NCBI GenBank assembly: GCA_030612265.1
Contig: JAUWOE010000007.1
Location: forward strand, 1 to 39,418
Length of the DNA: 39,418 bases
Direction of reading: 5' to 3'
DNA from: Promethearchaeum sp.
Lineage (GTDB): Archaea; Asgardarchaeota; Lokiarchaeia; Sigyniarchaeales; Promethearchaeaceae
The notes below the pieces were generated by a model. That model was not told the DNA's origin. It ran no database searches and saw nothing but the letters and a program-made list of their open reading frames with translations. Shown here piece after piece: positions 29,592 to 38,443 of this stretch (its first letter is position 1; each line of letters starts with the position of its first letter). A program made the position numbers and the translations under genes.

Positions 29592-30779
29592 CTACGTGAT
29601 CTTTACGATTTGTGGCGATAACACCTTCGCCTCTATTCCCTTACCTTGAAAGGCTGTAGGAACTACTTTTCTCATGATATTCATGGCACCATTGACATCT
29701 GCATTGATTTTGATCCCTTTGCTAGACTGGAATAATCCCCGCTTAATCCTCTTACCCATATAGGCATCATGTTTTCCGATTGGTTCCTTGTCCAATGCAG
29801 AACATTTGCTAGTGTAAGATTCATTAGTCAGAATGACATCGATTCCAACAAATTTCGCTTTATATTGAATCATCCTTATTAATTGATAATGAGGAATAGA
29901 AACAAAGTTTTGGTTATTCCTTTTACCAATGTTACTCTTTTGTTTCCATTTCTCATTATACCCGATGATTATTGTGCCAATATTATTATGGATACAATAA
30001 TCAATTAGTTTCCGAGAGACTTTATGGAAAAAATCCTTGATTTTATTATTCCGTTTCCTTGTTTGGATTGACATCCGCTCTGTTTCTGGATGAGAAGAAT
30101 CAACATAGGAACGATTCAATCCCCGCACCTTATTATACCATTGATTGATAGACTTAACAACTTTCCCTTTAACAATGAGAGGATGCAACCCTATATTGTT
30201 TGCAGTAGTTATGAGGTTGTTAATTCCTAAATCAATGGAAATTATGCGATTTTTATTTAATCCTAAGTCTTCCTCCTCACGATTATAAATGATTTCGTAG
30301 ATATAATAACGTCCTTTGGGAATAATGCGGATCTGCTGATACTTTTCAATCCTTATTTTTAATGGTGGTAAACTCGTTTTCTTTGGAAAATAGATCATTC
30401 CATTTTTAATTCGAGAATTTTGATTGGTGAAGATTACAATAGATTCCCCATTTTTTTTCTTATAATTCGGCATTTTAGGTTTAGCGAAAAATTTGCTCGG
30501 ATGATTTTGATATTCTTTTAATGCTCTCCAATAGGCTTTCCAATTTTGAATGACCAATCGTAAGATTTGCTGGGATGTTTGGGCTGGAAAAGCTTTGTAG
30601 GCTTCGTGGTCTTTAAGAATTACTTGCAAATCATAATAACTGAGAAATTCTTCGAGATTAAAAAAAAACTGACGGTAATGAAAATTCGCCAAGTTATACA
30701 AATTCTTTGCTAAATGACAGAGACGGGACAATTCTGGCGTTCTTTTATGTTGGATTTGTTCTGTTAATTGAATTTTCAC
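29592..30779 (-). CDS. tnpB: TnpB, RNA-guided nuclease family
   Basis: RuvC motifs 'IISIDLGINNLITTA', 'IIIGYNEKWKQ', 'INADVNGAMNIMRKV'; 'SYTSKCSALDKEPIG...GKRIKRGLFQ'. GTG start overlaps the tnpA stop (taGTG). Confidence 0.93.
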   Translation of the reverse strand: MKIQLTEQIQHKRTPELSRLCHLAKNLYNLANFHYRQFFFNLEEFLSYYDLQVILKDHEAYKAFPAQTSQQILRLVIQNWKAYWRALKEYQNHPSKFFAKPKMPNYKKKNGESIVIFTNQNSRIKNGMIYFPKKTSLPPLKIRIEKYQQIRIIPKGRYYIYEIIYNREEEDLGLNKNRIISIDLGINNLITTANNIGLHPLIVKGKVVKSINQWYNKVRGLNRSYVDSSHPETERMSIQTRKRNNKIKDFFHKVSRKLIDYCIHNNIGTIIIGYNEKWKQKSNIGKRNNQNFVSIPHYQLIRMIQYKAKFVGIDVILTNESYTSKCSALDKEPIGKHDAYMGKRIKRGLFQSSKGIKINADVNGAMNIMRKVVPTAFQGKGIEAKVLSPQIVKIT

Positions 30780-31369
30780 TACACCTCTTTGATAAGTTCT
30801 TGAATGAATTTTCTTTTTCGTTTAGAATACATTTTCATAACAAAGCAATGTATTAAAGAAATTATTTCTTCCATAACTTCTTGAGAGTCTAATTTAGGAT
30901 TCCCGACCTCGGAAATTACCATAATGTCAGTTCCAAATTGTTTAAACAAATAAGAAAAGAGTTCAAAAGACTTTCTACTTAATCGATCCTTATATGTGAT
31001 AATAACCTTTTTAACCAGTTTTTGAAGAATATCCTCTAATATCTTGAAGAAATTCTTCCTTTTCTCAAATGAGATCCAGGAAACATCATCGGAAAACATT
31101 CCATTCAATTGAATGCCATTTGAGAAACACCATTGTTTGTTCAATTGAATTTGATTTTCCAAATCTGGTTTCTGTTTTTTTGTTGAGAATCGTGCATACG
31201 CATATTTTTTCCTCGGAACGCCTTCGTTGAAAAATATATGACCCGATTCCTCATCCCAGTTCCAATATCCATTGGGAAGTTTGTACTCTTTTATTTTCTC
31301 ATCTCTCTGATATTTATAAAGAGTAACTTTGCCAATTTGTAATAATCGACATACTTCCCCAGATAACAT
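30779..31369 (-). CDS. tnpA: IS607 TnpA, serine recombinase with N-terminal MerR-like HTH
   Basis: 'LSGEVCRLLQIGKVTLYKYQRDEKI', 'KYAYARFSTKKQKPDLENQ' (catalytic Ser), 'ITYKDRLSRKSFELF'. Confidence 0.93.
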   Translation of the reverse strand: MLSGEVCRLLQIGKVTLYKYQRDEKIKEYKLPNGYWNWDEESGHIFFNEGVPRKKYAYARFSTKKQKPDLENQIQLNKQWCFSNGIQLNGMFSDDVSWISFEKRKNFFKILEDILQKLVKKVIITYKDRLSRKSFELFSYLFKQFGTDIMVISEVGNPKLDSQEVMEEIISLIHCFVMKMYSKRKRKFIQELIKEV

Positions 31370-31428
31370 CTTATATAGGTTATAAAAATATAGAAATTTA
31401 TAGGTTATACCGCTTTAGTTTACTAAAT

Positions 31429-32025
31429 ATGGATCTTCAAAATCGAGCAGAGCAAATACTAAATATTCAAAAAAATGCAGTTAATAATTTGAAAATTAAT
31501 GAAAATATGATTTCATCTATCAAAGAAATTGTAAAAAAACAAAATAAGAAGAACCATATAATTACAACGGGAATGGGAAAGGCAGGTATAATTGCTACAA
31601 AAATGAGTGCCACATTGGCAAGTATCGGAATTCCGTCATTCTATGTAAACCCCGCGGAAGCTGCACACGGTGATTTAGGAAGAATATTGCCTGAAGATTT
31701 AGTAATTGTTTTTTCCCATTCTGGTAAAAGTAAAGAGATCCAGATTATGATAAGTAAATTACATGAATTAAATTCCCATGAAAATTATGTGATCTCCATT
31801 GGAAGCAGCTCACAACCTGAATTTTCAGCAGATTCAGTCATTAATTATGGAAATATTGATGAATCTTGCATTGTAAAGAAAGTTCCTTCAACATCTACTA
31901 CCCTCATGTTAATTATTGCAGACATTATTGCAATTACTGTAGCGGAAAGTATTGGATTTAATGATGAATGGTTTAAAAAACGGCATCCTGGGGGAGATAT
32001 TGGGAATTCTTACAGAAAAAATTGA
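31429..32025 (+). CDS. SIS-domain sugar-phosphate isomerase (KdsD/KpsF-like)
   Basis: 'HIITTGMGKAGIIATKMSATLASIGIPSFYVNPAEAAHGDLGRILPEDLVIVFSHSGKSKEI', 'HPGGDIG'. Confidence 0.9.
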   Translation: MDLQNRAEQILNIQKNAVNNLKINENMISSIKEIVKKQNKKNHIITTGMGKAGIIATKMSATLASIGIPSFYVNPAEAAHGDLGRILPEDLVIVFSHSGKSKEIQIMISKLHELNSHENYVISIGSSSQPEFSADSVINYGNIDESCIVKKVPSTSTTLMLIIADIIAITVAESIGFNDEWFKKRHPGGDIGNSYRKN

Positions 32026-32048
32026 AAATTAAAAATTAAAAATAATTA

Positions 32049-33197
32049 TTACTTTGTAATTTTCGTTCCACACCCTGAACAAAACATATATTCATTGCTG
32101 ATCAAAAATTTTAGGGAATTTTCATCCAAGTGGGCACCACATAAGTTGCAACTGATGGGAATACTTCGCATAGAATCGACATTTTTCGGGATATCGACAC
32201 TGGGGTAAGAATCCATTGATTGACAATCTGAAGTGTGTGGGGTGGACGCCCTATATTGAGGTGGGTTTATATCATTAGTTGTTTCTTCCAGATAATTTTT
32301 AGAATTTGTTGGTGATTTGAATGAGAAAATTAGGACAATTCCAACTAAAGCGAATAAACCAGCTTTTCCAACTTTTGGAGTCGGATTTTGGTTGGATGAA
32401 GGAAAATCAACTCTAAATGAGACCGCGTGATTGGATGAATTATCGGTGTTTTTAATTACCACATATGGGTAAAATGAATTTTCTTGGGTAAATCTCCCGA
32501 ATTTCCAGGCTTGTGGATTGGAAACATCATATTCTGTGAACTTCATATCGAGTGTATAGTTTATTGTTCTAGTGAACCCTAAATTTTCCCAGACAAGATA
32601 ATAATAATCAGATTCTTCACTGGTAAAGGTAATGTGGGAAAGAGATGTGACATATTTATCTTCTTCGGAATTATAATCATAGTTGGGATTCTCAAATTTG
32701 CTAAATTCCGAATCTCCTTTTATAATATAAAAATTCAATCGATGGGCTAGTGAACTCTCAAAATTTAGCACGAGTTGAGAGCCCGTTTTCATATAGAAAT
32801 CTAGATATTTGTAATATTCTGAATTCAATAAGAAGGATTCATTTTTATGATAAGTAATTGCATCGGTTAAGGAAGGTTCTTCATTAAAAAAAGACGATTC
32901 AATTTCATTTTCTGCAGTGACGTCAATGAAAATGGCGTTTTTAGTGTTCAATAAGTAGGTTTCTTGTGGAGTTATTATTATATAATCTGAATTAGTTTGG
33001 GGAAGAACTGAATTTTCCCCAATAATTAGAAATACTCCTGTGAAAATAAACCAAAAACTACAAATGCAAATTAGAATACATTTTCCATATTCAAATCGGC
33101 CACGATTGTATCGTTGATGGCGGTCAGTATGTCGGTAGAAAGGTTGATCTCGATATTGGTATGCATTATTATTATTATTATTATAGGGGAATGACAT
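32049..33197 (-). CDS. Membrane protein with poly-Asn N-terminus, beta-rich ectodomain and C-terminal zinc ribbon
   Basis: 'MSFPYNNNNNNAYQYR', TM 'CILICICSFWFIFTGVFLII', TM 'AGLFALVGIVLIFSF', 'CNLCGAHLDENSLKFLISNEYMFCSGCGTKITK'. Confidence 0.75.
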   Translation of the reverse strand: MSFPYNNNNNNAYQYRDQPFYRHTDRHQRYNRGRFEYGKCILICICSFWFIFTGVFLIIGENSVLPQTNSDYIIITPQETYLLNTKNAIFIDVTAENEIESSFFNEEPSLTDAITYHKNESFLLNSEYYKYLDFYMKTGSQLVLNFESSLAHRLNFYIIKGDSEFSKFENPNYDYNSEEDKYVTSLSHITFTSEESDYYYLVWENLGFTRTINYTLDMKFTEYDVSNPQAWKFGRFTQENSFYPYVVIKNTDNSSNHAVSFRVDFPSSNQNPTPKVGKAGLFALVGIVLIFSFKSPTNSKNYLEETTNDINPPQYRASTPHTSDCQSMDSYPSVDIPKNVDSMRSIPISCNLCGAHLDENSLKFLISNEYMFCSGCGTKITK

Positions 33198-33324
33198 TGT
33201 TATCTATCAATAATAATAGCTAAATACGACTAAAAAAAAAAAACGCATCAGATACATAATGATACATATGGAACCATATGATGAATAGTGGAATTTACAG
33301 CGTATTTGGTGAAGTAATAAGGTT

Positions 33325-33387
33325 AAAGAGAAAAAAAGACCGAAAAAATCTTCAGTCAGTTGTCATCTGCACCATTAATGCAGAATC
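33325..33387 (+). repeat. Conserved hairpin element, copy 1
   Basis: aaagAGAAAAAAAGACcgaaaaaatcttcagtcAGTTGTCATCTgcaccattaatGCAGAATC; shares 12-, 11- and 8-nt exact blocks with 35364-35423. Confidence 0.6.
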
Positions 33388-34903
33388 ATAGTGTTGGAAG
33401 TTCTTTCAAAATTTTCTTTAGTAGTCCATAAATAACCCCAACATCTGCAATGAGTAATTTCTCTTCGGGACTGTGAGGATTTCTAATAGAAGGTCCAATT
33501 GCTACCATTTGAATCCCCGGAATTTTATCACCAATAACGCCAGTCTCGAGGCCACCGTGCACCGCTTCAAGTTCGACTTTACCTTTTAAGAATTCTTCAT
33601 ATTGAGCTTTAAAGAATTTTAAAAATTGACTTTCGGGTTCAGGTTTCCATGCTGGATATGAAGGATGCATAATAATTTTCCATTCCGCTAATTTTCCAAT
33701 CTGACCTATTGATAGCCTAGTTGCCTCTAATTCATCTCCAATTGCGCTACGAGTCGATAGAATTATGCTAATTTTTGATTCCTCCGTTTTAATAATTGAT
33801 AGATTGTTAGAAGTTTCTGTAAGACCCTCCACAACAGGAGATTTACGAATAACACTTGAGGGAATAATATTGGCAGTAGAAATAATCAAATTGCTTTCTT
33901 TTTGCGAAAAATAAGGTTTTGGTTCTGTAATTTTCCATTCAATACTCATATTTGGCTCAAATGGTTCAGAAGATCCTTGATAATAATTAAATAGAGATTC
34001 TTTTTCCGATGATAAAATAAGTTCAGCCTCCCCTATTTGACCCGATGGAATGCCAAATTGAACAGAAGACTTTCTTGTGATAGCGTTATGTTTAGTACCA
34101 CCGTTCCATTGAACTAAATTTATTTCCATTTTCTGAAGAACAGCACTAAGCATTCGGGCAATAATTTTATTTGCATTTGCTCTTGGTAAATGAATATCTC
34201 CACCAGAATGACCTCCTCTTAAACCAGAAACAATTAATTCAAGAAAATTTTCATGAACTTTTGAATAATCATCTGATTTTTCCAGATTTTTCTCAAAAAG
34301 AATATCCCCTCCTCCAGCAGATCCGATTGTTATCTTTCCAATATCTTCAGAATCAAGGTTTATCAACAATTTACTTTTAATTTCGAGTTTTTTGTCATCC
34401 AATTGAAATGCTCCTGTGAGACCCGTTTCTTCATCAACTGTCAATAAAATTTCAAGCGGACCATGCTTAAATTCCTCACTCTTATCAAATAACATAGCTA
34501 GTGCAATTGAGACTCCAATTCCATTATCTGCTCCGAGGGTGGTTCCATCAGCATCAACCCATTCTCCATTATCTTGGATTCTTATAGGAATAGGTTCATT
34601 ATCAAAATCAAAACCTCCAGGTCGATCTGTTTCACAAACCATATCCATATGTCCTTGTAAAATAACTGGTTGACAAGATTCCATACCATTTGATGCTGGG
34701 AGCTTGATTAAAATGTTTCCAATTGCATCTTCATTAAGGGATAGCGATATATTCTCTTTTTCAGCGCGATTTTTTACCCATTCTTTTATTTTTTCGCGAA
34801 TTTTTCCTTCTTTTTTTGATTCGTGGGGTGTTTTCGAAACTACTTCTTCAAAAATCTCCCATACGAGCTTTGGTTCTAAATTTTCTAAGACCATTGATAT
34901 CAC
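33386..34903 (-). CDS. pepD: Aminoacyl-histidine dipeptidase (PepD-like, M20 family)
   Basis: 'VILQGHMDMVCETD', 'DADGTTLGADNGIGVSIALAML', 'LLTVDEETGLTGAFQLD', 'SGLRGGHSGGDIHLPRANANK', 'VHGGLETGVIGDKIPGIQMVAIGPSIRNPHSPEE'. Confidence 0.95.
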   Translation of the reverse strand: MISMVLENLEPKLVWEIFEEVVSKTPHESKKEGKIREKIKEWVKNRAEKENISLSLNEDAIGNILIKLPASNGMESCQPVILQGHMDMVCETDRPGGFDFDNEPIPIRIQDNGEWVDADGTTLGADNGIGVSIALAMLFDKSEEFKHGPLEILLTVDEETGLTGAFQLDDKKLEIKSKLLINLDSEDIGKITIGSAGGGDILFEKNLEKSDDYSKVHENFLELIVSGLRGGHSGGDIHLPRANANKIIARMLSAVLQKMEINLVQWNGGTKHNAITRKSSVQFGIPSGQIGEAELILSSEKESLFNYYQGSSEPFEPNMSIEWKITEPKPYFSQKESNLIISTANIIPSSVIRKSPVVEGLTETSNNLSIIKTEESKISIILSTRSAIGDELEATRLSIGQIGKLAEWKIIMHPSYPAWKPEPESQFLKFFKAQYEEFLKGKVELEAVHGGLETGVIGDKIPGIQMVAIGPSIRNPHSPEEKLLIADVGVIYGLLKKILKELPTL

Positions 34904-34982
34904 CTACAAGAAAATTATCCTAATTTAAAAAATCATCTGTTTCTTCTATTTGAAAAACTCAAAAAAAAAATACTAATAATTT

Positions 34983-35158
34983 TAATTGATCAAAATCTGA
35001 AGGGTTGATTATTTTGGTTATCCCTAAATTGCTGAGATTGAAACCGTTCTGATTCTTTTTTCATTATATTTTCATGATATCTTAACAATACTAATAAATA
35101 TTGAGTGGATGACACTATATCATAGTTAAAAATAGGCAAAACCAAGCCACAAACCATT
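34983..35158. repeat. 176-bp direct repeat, copy A
   Basis: Ungapped match to 35910-36085, 5 mismatches by eye. In minus frame encodes '...FNYDIVSSTQYLLVLLRYHENIMKKESERFQSQQFRDNQNNQPFRF*'. Confidence 0.95.
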
Positions 35159-35220
35159 TTCATTAAGGGATAGTGAAATTTTCTATATAATACTCGCCCA
35201 CTTAAGCTATACTCCGCCAA
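34990..35220 (-). pseudogene. C-terminal fragment of a membrane-type protein gene
   Basis: Short 76-aa ORF within repeat copy A; the same frame in copy B has a nonsense codon (MKK*SERFQSQQF). Confidence 0.45.
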
Positions 35221-35423
35221 CCACTACATCAATACTATCAGATGATCCAGATAATCTGCTTCTATATAATAAATCCCATAACTACTCCCGTAAAGGAGGA
35301 TATTTATATCCGACTGAAGGACACATCCTTAAATCAGTTGATGTTTTCAACTTATGAGCTATAAAAGAAAAAAAGACTGAATATCCATCAATCAGTTGTC
35401 ATCTACTCCGTAGGAGCAGAATC
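35221..35423 (+). ncRNA. Hairpin-rich intergenic region containing conserved element copy 2
   Basis: Serial stems: CAGAT/ATCTG, CTCC/GGAG, GGATAT-tt-ATATCC, ACTGA..AGGA/TCCT..TCAGT, GTTGA/TCAAC, GACTGA/TCAGTT, CTCC-gta-GGAG. No long ORF. Confidence 0.5.
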
Positions 35424-35531
35424 GTTATTTGGAATAAATTCATTCTACATTTTCATTAAAATTATCATAAATATTAAATATGATTGAATAATGTTACTTA
35501 TTTATCTTTTTTGAAAAAAGAGGATTTTAAA

Positions 35532-35900
35532 ATGAGTTATGTAGATGTAAATGAAATAGCACAAATTATTGCTGATTATGGCGGAAAGATTAAAGATTTT
35601 TATGATAGTTATAAAGGAGCAAAAGAAAATATCATAAAGGAATTAGAAGAGAAAGGAAAAAAAGTAGTTGAAAAAAAAGTCAACAAACAAGCTCTTAAAG
35701 AAGCAAGTTTTGACACTTTGAAAGGTGAATTAACAGATATTGTATGGGGGAAAGTAGAAGGAGGTATTGAATCAGCGATACGTGAAAAAGTCAGCAATGA
35801 TATGGCAGTTAAAGCTGCAAAAAAAGGTGCCGAAAAAGCGGTATCTAAAGCTGTTGAATCTAGTATTGATAAAGCATTTGAAAAATTAGAAAAAGAATAG
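35532..35900 (+). CDS. Small, highly charged, helix-rich protein of unknown function
   Basis: 'MSYVDVNEIAQIIADYGGKIKDFYDSYKGAKENIIKELEEKGKKVVEKKV...AVKAAKKGAEKAVSKAVESSIDKAFEKLEKE'; ATG at 35532 preferred over the track start at 35484. Confidence 0.65.
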   Translation: MSYVDVNEIAQIIADYGGKIKDFYDSYKGAKENIIKELEEKGKKVVEKKVNKQALKEASFDTLKGELTDIVWGKVEGGIESAIREKVSNDMAVKAAKKGAEKAVSKAVESSIDKAFEKLEKE

Positions 35901-35909
35901 TAATAATGC

Positions 35910-36085
35910 TAATTGATCAAAATCTGAAGGGTTGATTATTTTGGTTATCCCTAAATTGCTGAGATTGAAACCGTTCTGATTATTTTTTCATTATATTTTC
36001 ATGATATCTTAACAATGCTAATAAATATTGAGCGGATGACACTATATCATAGTTAAAAATAAGCAAAACCAAGCCACAGACCATT
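35910..36085. repeat. 176-bp direct repeat, copy B
   Basis: Ungapped match to 34983-35158. Confidence 0.95.
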
Positions 36086-36120
36086 ATTTTCAAAAAAGGA
36101 CCAAAAAAATCAATAATAAT

Positions 36121-36732
36121 CTAATAATAATCTCTTGATTGCTTTAATTTTCTAGTTCTCATCTTTTTTACAATAAAACCAAAAATAAATCCAAAACCGA
36201 ATCCAAAAAGGTGAGCCCACGTACCTATCCCAGGAAGAAATGAATAAATTATTGAGTATGTGAGATAAAATAATGAAAAATAGAAGGTAGTTCTGTTTTC
36301 TTTGGGAACTAATATGATAACTGCTCCCATTAAACCGTAAACTACCCCTGATGCGCCTAAACCAGAACTATAAATTGGAGATAGGAGAAAACTAAAAAAG
36401 CTCCCAACCAGACCAGAAAAGAAATAAATTATAAGAAACTGCAATTTAGAATAAAATTTCTCAGCCATTGAACCATAAATCAAGAGTCCTAATATGTTGT
36501 TGAAAAGATGAATAAAATTCGCATGGACAAAAAATGAAGTTATTAAAGACCAAAGTTCTCTGCCTTGGGAAATATTTAAATTATTTTGAGCCAGCAGATA
36601 GAGAATTTCATCATCTAAAAAGAGATTTACAACAATGAAAACAAGAATATTAACAGAAACAAATCCGATAGTCAGATAAGAGTGTTTCATATTATCTAAA
36701 GTTAATTCAAAAGACATAATTATTAACTCCAT
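36121..36732 (-). CDS. Rhomboid family intramembrane serine protease
   Basis: 'FVHANFIHLFNNILGLLIYG', catalytic 'GASGVVYGLMGA', catalytic His 'WAHLFGFGFGFIFGF'. Confidence 0.93.
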   Translation of the reverse strand: MELIIMSFELTLDNMKHSYLTIGFVSVNILVFIVVNLFLDDEILYLLAQNNLNISQGRELWSLITSFFVHANFIHLFNNILGLLIYGSMAEKFYSKLQFLIIYFFSGLVGSFFSFLLSPIYSSGLGASGVVYGLMGAVIILVPKENRTTFYFSLFYLTYSIIYSFLPGIGTWAHLFGFGFGFIFGFIVKKMRTRKLKQSRDYY

Positions 36733-36818
36733 TAAATGAACAGCGTGTTTTATATTTTATTTAAATGCTTTGAAATTTTCCGAAAATCTTAATTTCCAGA
36801 TCTTCCGATTACAATAAT

Positions 36819-37730
36819 ATGGCAATTTGGACTTTGGCTTTCGAAATTCCAACAATGATTCTCTTTCTCTTCGCAGTTGGAATGCTGATCAAAGGAAAAG
36901 ATTATAGTCGATTATCAGATTTAATAACTGCCTTTGTTTTTGGAATTACATTGGAGTATTTAAATATGGCTATAACCAAAGGCTATCATTATCATGAAGA
37001 ATTTCTGCTGCAATTTGGTAACCCTCCAACTAATGTCCCGATCGTTATTGGTTTAGCATGGGGGATGCTATTATTGACAGCACAAGATGTTTCTCGAAGA
37101 CTTAAATTACCATTACATATTCGGATTTTCTTTGAAGTGTCATTTGTGGTTAGTACTGACATATTGTTGGATGTGATCGCTATCAGATTAGAAGGAGGTT
37201 TTTGGGTTTGGGATACTGTTACTACCGATCTAACTATTACCAATGCAAGCTTTTTTGGAGTTGGGTGGATGAATTTCATAGGTTGGTATTTTGTAATCTT
37301 CTTCGTGAGTTTGTTTTTACACATAATGAATAAAAAAATTAAACATAAATCATGGATGTGGCAAATCGCAAAAATCATTATAATTCCGATAGTAAGTTAT
37401 CTCGCTCTCTTTGGTATACTCTATGCAATTCATTTTGGTCTTATGGATTATGCCTGGCTAGTTTTCCTTGGATTATATTTCATCTCGATATTGATATCCT
37501 TGATTTATTTACTAAGAAATCGTCCAATCGAAGTTGAAAAAACTCGCTCTTTGTTTCCACTATTATTCTATCTGTTTTCCTACCTATTTTCAGTGGCGGC
37601 AATGATTTATTTAGAACTGTTGACTGAAGTATTATGGTTTTTCTTTGTGGGTTTATTATTATTTGGGATAACGATGTTTATTGTTGTTGTTATCACAGAT
37701 TTTAAGAATCTTGCATGGGATGCCATTTAA
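36819..37730 (+). CDS. Carotenoid biosynthesis (CruF/COG2324-like) membrane protein
   Basis: Multi-pass; 'YHYHEEFLLQFGNPPTNVPIVIGLAWGMLLLTA...STDILLDVIAIRLEGGFWVWD...FFGVGWMNFIGWYFVIF'. Confidence 0.6.
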   Translation: MAIWTLAFEIPTMILFLFAVGMLIKGKDYSRLSDLITAFVFGITLEYLNMAITKGYHYHEEFLLQFGNPPTNVPIVIGLAWGMLLLTAQDVSRRLKLPLHIRIFFEVSFVVSTDILLDVIAIRLEGGFWVWDTVTTDLTITNASFFGVGWMNFIGWYFVIFFVSLFLHIMNKKIKHKSWMWQIAKIIIIPIVSYLALFGILYAIHFGLMDYAWLVFLGLYFISILISLIYLLRNRPIEVEKTRSLFPLLFYLFSYLFSVAAMIYLELLTEVLWFFFVGLLLFGITMFIVVVITDFKNLAWDAI

Positions 37731-37748
37731 CCTTTCTTTTTTTTAAAA

Positions 37749-38366
37749 TCAATTATTTAAACTCATTAGGATCTTTTCTAGATCTAAGAAACTAGAAAAA
37801 CCATTTTTAAAATGCGAATTAAGAAAACTATTTTTCACGGCGAACACCAAATCCGCTTGCATAGCCCCTTGCAGATCAGAATTTCCATCCCCAATAAAAA
37901 TGACTTTCTTTTGCTGGGTTTGATAATATTTCACTTGATCAACTTTAAAATCAATAGAATCTGGATAGTGCAAAGAAGGAAATTCCAACTGAAACCTTTT
38001 ATCCTTTACTTTGGCCGCTACAACAGGGAGATCAAGGTTATTTTGTAATAACACAGATCTAATGACAAAATCCAAACCAGCACTAACTATTATAACATTA
38101 ATTTTTTGCGATAAGCAAGAAGAGATAAAATCTGCAAATCCTGGTCGAATAGGGATTGATCCCATCGAAGATATTATTGATGGAATATTGGCTTGAATCA
38201 TTCCAAATTGTTTTTGCATACATTCATATAAATTTATCAGACCTTCACTTAGTAATTTATCATATTTTTCCCAGTCTCCAACGGCAAATTGCTCCAAGAT
38301 GGGGACACATGTATCTTGAAGAGTGATTGTTCCATCAAAATCGCATAAAATTATATAGTCTGACAT
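37749..38366 (-). CDS. HAD-superfamily phosphatase, MtnX/SerB-like
   Basis: 'IILCDFDGTITLQDTCVPILEQFA', 'IVSAGLDFVI', 'VIFIGDGNSDLQGAMQADLVFAV'. Confidence 0.9.
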   Translation of the reverse strand: MSDYIILCDFDGTITLQDTCVPILEQFAVGDWEKYDKLLSEGLINLYECMQKQFGMIQANIPSIISSMGSIPIRPGFADFISSCLSQKINVIIVSAGLDFVIRSVLLQNNLDLPVVAAKVKDKRFQLEFPSLHYPDSIDFKVDQVKYYQTQQKKVIFIGDGNSDLQGAMQADLVFAVKNSFLNSHFKNGFSSFLDLEKILMSLNN

Positions 38367-38443
38367 TAGGTTTCAATTTAGAAAATCAATAAAATAACTA
38401 ATCTTATTAAATTTAAATAGAAAACTGTTTTAATTGAATGTTG

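Larger units (their letters stand above)
29420..31425 (-). mobile_element. IS607-family insertion sequence (tnpA serine recombinase + tnpB); ends approximate
   Basis: Overlapping tnpA/tnpB pair; TATAGGTT-type motifs at both flanks (twice at ~31373-31410, once in the opposite orientation at ~29548-29557). Confidence 0.8.

Noticed and set aside
36992-37378. 128-aa minus-strand ORF opposite the CruF-like membrane gene
   Set aside because: Antisense shadow of a clear multi-TM coding region.
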